Source of the DNA: Quercus robur
Lineage: Eukaryota; Streptophyta; Magnoliopsida; Fagales; Fagaceae
NCBI RefSeq assembly: GCF_932294415.1
Contig: NC_065535.1
Span: 96,054,862 to 96,118,861, forward strand
Reading direction: 5' to 3'
DNA: 64,000 bases
Shown: positions 38,800 to 64,000 of the stretch, piece by piece
How the letters are laid out: each line of letters begins with the position of its first letter
Position numbering within the stretch: the first letter of the stretch is position 1
The notes under the pieces: generated by a model
What the model was told of the DNA's origin: nothing
Seen by the model: the letters and a program-made list of their open reading frames with translations, nothing else
The model's database searches: none
Program-made: the position numbers and the translations under genes

Positions 38800-39621
38800 T
38801 GATGTAGTTGCAATATTATTTTGGTGAATTGAAGGCCTAAAAAAATTGTAACCACTACACAAAGCTCTCACTTTTGTGGGATCTGTGAAAGGTGATTGTA
38901 GGTTGTTAAAATGTAATTTGTGATTGACAAGTGGCTCCCTAAGTGTCAAAGAAAGAAGCAGCTGAAACCTAGGAGTCAACAAATGATGAATCCAGTAGTA
39001 GCAAAATTGAACAAGCATGCAAGTGGACACCTCATGGACAAGTGTCAATTAAAGAGAAATGAAGCAAACTTCTATAGTATTCTTGAAGCTTGTAGTCATC
39101 CTAAACTCCTAACTCATCTATATATAGATGTGAGTTGTAAAATGATGTATGTAACATCCAGAAAAAGAACAATGAAATAGTTGTGCTGCAATACTCTGTT
39201 TTTCCTTCATATCTAGCATAACAGTAACATCTCTACAAAAGTAAAATACTAAATTCTACTCCTAAAACAATACTTGCACCCAACATAGGTTGCCTTACGT
39301 CAACGTTAAAAAATAAAAAAATAAAAAATAAAAGTTTTAACACTTATTGTATTGATATATGCATTCATGGGAACGTGTTATTGAGCAACAGAATTGGAAT
39401 TTATAACCTTTCACTTTTTTGTGTAAATATGTTGCTAATGTAATTTCCAGTGCTGCACATTCAGTATGCTTAAATAATGTTGAGCATAACTTCAATTGAG
39501 CTCTGTTTATGATGGGAAGTGCGCTGTACAAAATCAAACTAGTTCACATGAATTATAATGATAGTTTTAAGTTTATATAAAATGCAAATGGCCTAATGTG
39601 GTTGTTCTTTGTTTAATACAG
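38800..39621. other. GBA2 upstream region
   Basis: No clear core promoter. It ends with a polypyrimidine/AG acceptor just before the first coding exon, so at least its right end is intronic. Confidence 0.45.
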
Positions 39622-39626
39622 GAAAG

Positions 39627-57152
<17,526 letters not shown>

Positions 57153-57165
<13 letters not shown>

Positions 57166-57215
57166 TTCAGGTTTCCACAACTATCCAGAGGCCTGTAAAT
57201 CATTCCATTTGATTG
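57153..57215 (+). repeat. GBA2 stop/3' UTR segment duplicated downstream
   Basis: GGGATTTAATTCAGGTTTCC ... GAGGCCTGTAAATCATTC matches 57978-58040 with about ten differences. Confidence 0.7.
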
Positions 57216-58290
57216 TTGTATTTACTATATAGCACCTTGAATCTTAGTTGAGACAGCTATTTGATGTACTAGCAATGGGCCCGCGCAATGTGTAGATAAT
57301 TTTGTAAGTTGTTATGTAAGAAGATTATATAAAATATTCAAAATATTTTAATGAATTAGTGTTGTGATAATTTGATGAGATTTATTTTAAATTAACGATG
57401 TAATACAAAATTAAGGGGGATGGAGAATTTGGACTATAGAGTACATGTCATATAAATTAGAAATTAGTTATTTTGTGGTGTAACTAATAAGTTGATTGTT
57501 TGTTTAATCATAGTTTTTGTTTCTTCAATGCATTGGAGTTAGTATTAATTTTTTTTTTGTAATATCATTGTTAATTTTTTTGTATGATGTCACGTTTATG
57601 TTATTGAAGTATGATAGTGATATGTTAAACACTTAGTGAAAATAGTAATATTTTGTTAAAATAATTTTATTTATAATCCACAATATATAAAGAGTGGTGA
57701 GGTGGAAGCCTATACAAGAGAGTTTCAAGGAATGTGCTACTTGACAGAACCTCATGGTCTCTCACATAAGATCTATGTTTTTATACTTTGATTAGAATGT
57801 AGCCTAAATGAGAGAGTTCCGAAAATTGTGCTACTTGGTAGAACTTCATGCTTTTTCAAATGAGATTTCTCCTGTTAATATATATTGATTGATTTGTATT
57901 ATACTACGTTCTATTGATTCTCACTGGTTTTATATGTTCAAAAGAGCTAGTCGCACACTTACACTTACATCAAAAGGACTGGGATTTAAATCAGGTTCCA
58001 TAACTATTTAGAGGCTTGTAAATTATTCTATTTAAAATCCCATCATTTATAAATTTCCTTGTTTGGCTCTGATATTTGATGATGAGAATTGTAAACAAAA
58101 TAAATACTAAAACTGAAAATTACGTTAAGAGCAACCGTAAATATACCCGTCTTCCCATTCATGTGAGGCTTTGTCCATGTTAATCTCTTTGTGTAATTTC
58201 ATCATTGTTCTACTTACTGTAATCCCACCTCACTTACTTACTCATGCGTATATGTTAGTCTTCTCCACATATGGAACAATCACTATGATC
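57216..58290. other. GBA2 3' flank and spacer
   Basis: AT-rich. It contains two GAGAGAGTT(T/C)C...GTGCTACTTG-like segments (57718-57750, 57810-57840) and the second 3' UTR copy (57978-58040). No gene. Confidence 0.5.
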
Positions 58291-58295
58291 CAATT

Positions 58296-58468
58296 TGTTA
58301 ACGTATATTATGTTATGGGCTTTAGGCCCAGCTAGGTTACTTGTATAGCACACTTGTACTTGTACTACACTTTACTTGTACTGCACATATATACCTCCTA
58401 TATAAAGGCACTGATGTATATTCTTTGATCAATGAAATACAACACTATTGCATTCAGTATTTCTAACA
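58296..58468 (+). repeat. Copia 5' LTR
   Basis: 173 bp, TGTTAACGTA...TTTCTAACA, with TATA box CTATATAAAGG at about 58399-58409. Confidence 0.95.
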
Positions 58469-58481
58469 TGGTATTAGAGCC
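58469..58481 (+). other. Copia primer-binding site
   Basis: TGGTATTAGAGCC directly follows the LTR: tRNA-Met type, with the same C-to-T change as at 10937. Confidence 0.92.
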
Positions 58482-58882
58482 ATCGCTCTGACTTTTTCTT
58501 TGCAGTCTTGTCTCTCATTGGTGTTATTCCAGACTCATAATTGCTTCTGCTGTTACAACTGCTGCTGCAGCCATTCGTCGTTAAACCTCTGACGCATTTC
58601 AGTCATCGTCTCTGGTTCCGGACCTGCAGCTGCCGTCATTCAGAGTCTCGAGACCACTGCCATACCGTCACCGCCGTGATCCTTGCCCCGATTATGTTTT
58701 TGTAGGTACGAATAAGATCGTCCTTCACCGATCTACCACCTCGTGGAAACCTGACCACCATCAAAGCTCACACGCGCCGTCACGCGCCACCTAACAATTC
58801 TGAGCCAAAGCTCATGCGTTCCATGCACTGAAAGCCTTCTTCCTTTTGCAACAATCGTCGTCGACAATCCAGCAATCGTTTT

Positions 58883-61800
58883 TGCAATTTATGTAAACGA
58901 TTTGGCCACAGTATTGAGACTTGCTATCATCGCAACAAATCAGCTGTTTCAATTTCTGCTGCTACTGCTGCTAACACTGAGAGTGACCAACCAATGGCTC
59001 CCGTCTTTGCACGGTCTCAGTCTTCTGGATCCACTTTCACCATTTCCAGAGATGGCCTTATAAACACCATCGCTAATGTCATTCATATGGTTGGTAATAC
59101 ATCTTATTCCTCTTTTCTCTCAGCTTTATCTAGTATGTCTCCTACCTCTTGGCTTATGGATTCTGCTTGTTGCAATCACATGACACCTCATTCGTTATTT
59201 TCTGAACTTAAACCTACACCACACCCTCTTAATATTCACACAGCAAATGGTTCCACAATGTCTGGTCATAATATAGGCTCTGTTTCGACCTCTAACCTCT
59301 TGGTTCCTGGAGTCTTTAATGTTCCTGACCTTTCTTACAATTTATTTTCTGTGGGACAATTAGTTGAGTTAGTTTATCGCATTATCTTTGATTATTCTGG
59401 GTGTATTGTGCAGAATCCAAGGACGGGACAGGAGCTTAGGGCTGGTCCCAGAGTTGGGCGTATGTTTCCCGTGGACAACCTTCGTCTTCCACTTGTTGCT
59501 CATGTTTCTATTGCTGTAGCTGCTATAGTTTCTTCTGTTCCTTCCCTTGCACTTTGGCATGCTCGACTTGGTCACGCATCTTCCTCTCGGGTACAACAAT
59601 TGGCTTCTCGGGTTTGTTAGGTTCAGTGTCTACTGAAAATTTTGATTGTGTGTAATGTCAGTTAGGAAAACAACCAGCCTTACCTTTCAATACTAGTGAA
59701 TCAATATCCACTGATATCTTTGACCTTATTCATTCTGATGTTTGGGGGCCTTCCTCTGTCTCTAGTATTGGTGGGTCTCGATATTTTGTTATCTTTGTTG
59801 ATGATTACTCTCGCTATAGCTGGATTTTTAATATGAAACATCGTTCTGAATTATTGCAAGTATATTCTAATTTTGCAAAAATGGTTGAAACTCGGTTTTC
59901 CAAACGCATCAAAATTCTTCGATCTAATAATGCTCTTGAGTACACTCAATATGCTTTCCAAACTATTTTGCATTCCTATGGCACTGTTCATCAACTAACT
60001 TGTCCAGGTACCTCTCAGCAAAATGGTAGAGCCGAACGAAAACTTCGTCATATTCTTGACATTATTCGTGCTCTCCTTCTCTCTGCCAAAGTTCCTGCTC
60101 CTTTTTAGGGCGAAGCTGCTCTTTATGTTATTCATACTATTAATCGCATTCCAAGTCCTATTATCCAAAATCAAACTCCATATGAGCGCCTTTTCGGGTC
60201 ACCTCCAGACTATCACCACCTTTGCTCCTTCGGTTTTGCTTGTTTTGTTCTTCTTCAGCCACATGAGCATAACAAACTTAAGCCTCGGTCAAGGCTTTGT
60301 TGTTTTCTTAGCTATGGCGAAACTCAAAAGGGGTATCGGTGTTATGATCCTGTCTCTCATCGTCTTCATGTCTCCCGCAATGTTGTCTTTTAGGAACATT
60401 GCCTCTTTGTCGAGCTCTCTCACTTCCGTGCCTCCCTATCTTCCTCCTCTGTCTTAGATCTTTTTCCAGATGAGGCACATATTCCTACTGCAGCTGATCC
60501 TGATCCTCCTGTAGTTGCTCCTGATTCTCTTATAGACTTCTATGTCCAACCACCAGACATCATTGATCCCTTTCTTAGTTCACCCTTTAATGAACAGATG
60601 GAAGATGAATAGGTCGAAGACGAGCTACCTAACCCCAACCCCGAGCCTGGGTCCCCTGCTCCTGCTCTGCCTGAAGATCTTGCACAAGACATTCCACCTC
60701 GTCACTCAACTCGGGTAAGATCCATTCCTGCACATTTACTTGACTATTATTGTTACACTGTCCTTGCTACACTACACGAGCCTCACACCTATCGTGAGGC
60801 TTCCACTGACCCTTTATGGTAGATTGCAATGAAAGAGGAACTTGATGCATTATCTAAAAACCATACTTGGGATTTGGTGACACTTCCTTCTGGGAAATCT
60901 GTGGTTGGTTGTAAGTGGATCTGCAAGATTAAGACTCGCTCTGATGGGTCCATTGAGCGCTACAAAGCTCGTCTCATTGCAAAAGGTTTTACATAGGAGT
61001 ATGGGATTGATTATAAAGAGACCTTTGCTCCGGTTGCTTGTATCTCATCTGTTCGTGCCCTCTTAGTTGTTCCTGCTGCCAGTAAATGGGACATTTTTCA
61101 GATGGATGTCAAAAATTCATTCCTTAATGGGGATTTAAGTGAAGAAGTTTATATGCAACCTCTTCCTGGTCTCTCTGTTGACTCAAACAAGGTTTGTTAC
61201 CTTCGACGTGCACGTTATGGCCTTAAACAAGCTCCACGAGCTTGGTTTGCCAAATTTAGCTCTACCATTTCTCGCTTAGGTTACATGGCCAGTCATTATG
61301 ATTCTGCCTTATTTCTTCATCGCACTGACAAAGGTACTATTTTACTTCTCCTGTATGTGGATGATATAATCATAACTGGTGATGACCTCAGTGGCATTCA
61401 AGAACTCAAGGATTTTCTCAGTTAGCAATTTGAGATGAAAGATCTTGGACATCTCAGCTATTTCTTGGGTCTTGAAATCACTCATTTTACAGATGGACTT
61501 TATATTACTCAAGTCAAGTATGCTTCTGAACTCTTGTCTCGAGCTGGACTCACTGATAGTAAGACTGTTGACACTCCAGTTGAGCTTAATGCGCATCTGA
61601 CTCCCTTATGGGGGAAACCATTGTCTAATCCCTCTCTTTACAGACGATTAGTTGGCAGCCTAGTTTATCTCACAGTTACTCATCCAGACATCTCCTATGC
61701 TATTCATCAAGTGAGCCAATATCTGTCTGCTCCATGATCAACTCACTATGCTGTTGTTCTGCGCATTCTTCGATATCTGAAGGGCACCCTTTTCCATGGC

Positions 61801-62304
61801 CTTTTCTACTCAGCTCAGTCTCCTCTTGTACTCCGTGCATTCTCTGATGCTGATTGGGCAGGAGATCCCACTAATCGCAAGTCCACTACAGGTTATTGCT
61901 TTCTCCTTGGTTCTTCTTTGATTTCTTGGCGAAGTAAGAAACAAACTTTTGTGGCCCGCTCCAGTACTGAAGCAGAATATCGTGCCCTTGCTGATACCAC
62001 ATCTAAGCTCCTTTGGCTACGATGGCTTCTTAAGGATTTGGGTGTGTCCACATCCTCTACTACTCCCCTTTATTGTGACAACCAGAGTGCCATTCATATT
62101 GCTCACAATAATGTCTTCCATGAACGGACTAAACACATTGAGATTGATTGTCATTTTATCCGTTATCATCTTGTCCATGGTGCTCTTAAGCTTTTCTCCG
62201 TCTCCTCCAAAGATCAACTTGCAGATATCTTCACCAAGTCACTTCCTAAGGGACGCACTCGTGATTTGGTTGACAACCTCAAGCTGGTCTCACATCCACC
62301 TTGA
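58883..62304 (+). pseudogene. Copia gag end and pol, disabled by one frameshift and eight stops
   Basis: Starts at a gag zinc knuckle (CNLCKRFGHSIETC). Next come the protease-like segment with LMDSACCNHMT, GAG-pre-integrase (LWHARLGHAS), integrase (HSDVWGP, VDDYSRYSW), RT (WDIFQMDVKNSFLNGDL, LLYVDDIIITGDD) and RNase H (SDADWAGDP, SSTEAEYRAL), ending LADIFTKSLP and a stop at 62302-62304. The frame shifts once near 59605. After that one frame is kept for ~2.7 kb despite in-frame stops at 59653 (TAA), 60106, 60391, 60610, 60820, 60994, 61423 (all TAG) and 61735 (TGA). Metal-binding residues of RT (YVDD) are intact; the integrase acidic site in RSNNALEY is changed. Not functional. Confidence 0.92.
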
Positions 62305-62307
62305 GTT

Positions 62308-62317
62308 TGAGGGGGGA
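62308..62317 (+). other. Copia polypurine tract
   Basis: GAGGGGGGAT immediately before the TG of the 3' LTR. Confidence 0.85.
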
Positions 62318-62490
62318 TGTTAACGTACATTATGTTATGGGCTTTAGGCCCAGCTAGGTTACTTGTCTAGCACACTTGTACTTGTACTACACTTTACTTG
62401 TACCGCACACATATGCCTCCTATATAAAGGCACTGATGTATATTCTTTGATCGGTGAAATACAATACTATTGCATTCAGTATTTCTAACA
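62318..62490 (+). repeat. Copia 3' LTR
   Basis: 173 bp, same length as the 5' LTR; differences are mostly transitions. Confidence 0.95.
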
Positions 62491-62740
62491 CAATTCGATT
62501 ATATGACACATATTCACCAATCTATATTCTATATGTTACGGTGGACTTGCAGGCATCAAGCAAAGCCCTTCATATGCCAGTATCAAGCTTGATAGACATG
62601 TGCCGAATGAACTTCAATGACACATATTCATTTTTTTTTTTTTGGCTGGAAGTTATTTTCTACAAAACAAAAAGAGGTTTAGGATATCTTTTGATAGGAT
62701 CAATTAAAATGTGAGACTCACTCCTTTGATTTTTGAGAAA

Positions 62741-62869
62741 TGCTACGTCCAAAATATTTTCCCAATAAATCTTAGGTGGTAAGTTGTTATTGTTCTTTTT
62801 GCCCATCAATTACAGTCAATAACAACTTGTTACTTAAGATTTGTTGTAAAAAGTATTGTGGATGTAGCA
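62741..62869. mobile_element. MITE, TGCTAC-TCC family (best copy)
   Basis: 129 bp. Tips TGCTACGTCC and GGATGTAGCA, arms continuing through AAATCTTAGGTGGTAAGTTG and complement-like CAACTTGTTACTTAAGATTT. The same family appears degraded at 30838 and 53107. Confidence 0.75.
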
Positions 62870-64000
62870 GTTTTCTTAATTTTATCATTACATGGAATTG
62901 GTATGTGAATTGAGAGGTGAAAAGTGCTCTTCGATTGAGCTACATTGTTAGTCTTATACATGATAATCGTAACTCTTTTACATAATACAAGTAGAAATGT
63001 TAGTTGCAGCCTTGTACATGATAATCGTAAATCTTTTTTCCTTAAATAAATAAATAAATAAAACGCTAGTGTACAAGTCCAAATGGGAAAAAAAAGGTAG
63101 AGGAAAATTTTTGAAATAAAAAATTGTGTTTAGTCATAAATTAAACCAAAATGTGAATAATGAATATATAATAAGTAAATAATTTTATTAATACAAAAAT
63201 GAATTTATTTTCTTAAAAATTCAAATGAAAACACCAATGAGATGAGGAAGACAAAAACCAAAATAAAATATTCGTAAACACTTAAAACAATCACTCAAAG
63301 GAAAATCACATGACAAAGAAATAACAATTTGTTTCTAATTTGTCAATGAAAATATTTTAAAAACAATGAATGGAAACCGCACAAAATTAATTTGTGTAGA
63401 CCATCTTCTTCAATTGCACAAACTATTCCTCACCATCTTGTTGTTTTCCAAGTAAACTAATACCTAACAACATCACGCAATAAGATATATTATAATCTGA
63501 TTTTTCCCACAAATCAAGTCCATAATAAACATCATTCATTAAAGGCATTCAACATTGTAAATAAAATGACAAAACAAATACTTGCATGATGGAACATATA
63601 TGAATTAAGAAAGGATAGGACAATAAGGGTACAAACCTATTGTAGATCTATAACATGCTTGATTTGAGCTCCTTCTACGAGGCAGCTATTAGGTTGTATA
63701 ATTTCTACCATCAAAGATTAAGCAAGATTTGTGAATACATTTTTATAGACATTATTTTCATTGATTTCATTATTTACTTCTAAACATCTAAATTAAAGTG
63801 GATTAATATGTATAGGCAAAGTTTTTTATTTTTCATTGATTTCAATGTTTAGTTATAAAAATTTAAATTAAAGTAGATAAAAATGTAAAAACAAAGTTTT
63901 ATGTATAGTTAAATTAAACAGTCCTAAATAAATGTGGAACATCAATATATTCATATTTTTAGTACTGCAAAAAAAAAAAAAAAAAAATTATAGTATAAAA
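62870..64000. other. AT-rich spacer to the window end
   Basis: No supported gene, transposon boundary or RNA gene seen. Confidence 0.5.

Larger units (their letters stand above)
58296..62490 (+). mobile_element. Copia LTR retrotransposon, complete ends, decayed pol
   Basis: 4195 bp, TSD CAATT (58291-58295, 62491-62495), 173-bp LTRs differing at about 8 sites (~4.6%), PBS adjacent to the 5' LTR and purine tract GAGGGGGGA before the 3' LTR. The gag front is deleted. The pol order (protease linker, integrase, RT, RNase H) identifies Ty1/Copia. Confidence 0.95.

Overview
The window looks like nuclear DNA of a woody eudicot. It is AT-rich and full of transposons, homopolymers and microsatellites, and its genes have GT/AG introns. 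The repeat flavour reminds me of Fagaceae (oak/chestnut relatives), but that is an inference from memory and not shown by the sequence. Three host genes are supported: (i) the 5' end of a G-type lectin S-receptor-like kinase on the minus strand at the left edge, carrying a one-base frameshift; (ii) a complete three-exon cytochrome c gene on the minus strand (19055-23895, 112 aa); (iii) a complete 19-coding-exon non-lysosomal glucosylceramidase (GBA2 type, GH116 family) on the plus strand (39627-57165, 952 aa, all exon phases consistent).

Layout. 1-759: receptor kinase 5' end. 760-5341: AT-rich spacer with a ~0.4 kb direct repeat. 5342-13660: a large foldback element (arms ~1.2 kb, 13-nt loop) whose left arm was entered by a 5.8 kb minus-strand LTR retrotransposon (6230-12065, identical-length LTRs, TSD ATACT, tRNA-Met type PBS, polypurine tract). 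That element keeps a gag-like ORF with two zinc knuckles but no pol. 13661-19054: duplicated spacers, GA/TC microsatellites, a MULE-like element with a perfect 9-bp TSD, and a small relative of it. 19055-23895: cytochrome c, whose large intron 2 holds gypsy and LINE debris. 24000-31200: AT-rich spacer with a solo LTR, a Tourist-like MITE and a long near-perfect hairpin at 29344-29505. 31225-39621: possible GBA2 promoter and leader, palindromic MITEs, a hAT MITE with TSD, a minisatellite and a probable large gypsy solo LTR. 39627-57165: GBA2; its 7.3 kb intron 18 contains tandem repeats, a second solo LTR and a foldback MULE carrying two inverted aspartic-protease gene fragments. 58296-62490: a decayed Copia element with intact ends (TSD CAATT). 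62496-64000: AT-rich spacer with one MITE.

The host genes are unrelated housekeeping or receptor genes and form no pathway together. The main interest is nested and palindromic mobile DNA: a pol-less Sirevirus-like element inside a foldback, a foldback with captured protease exons, a MIRNA-like hairpin, hairpin-bearing solo LTRs with a co-varying base pair, and a Copia pol frame interrupted mostly by TAG codons. I saw no tRNA, rRNA or CRISPR.
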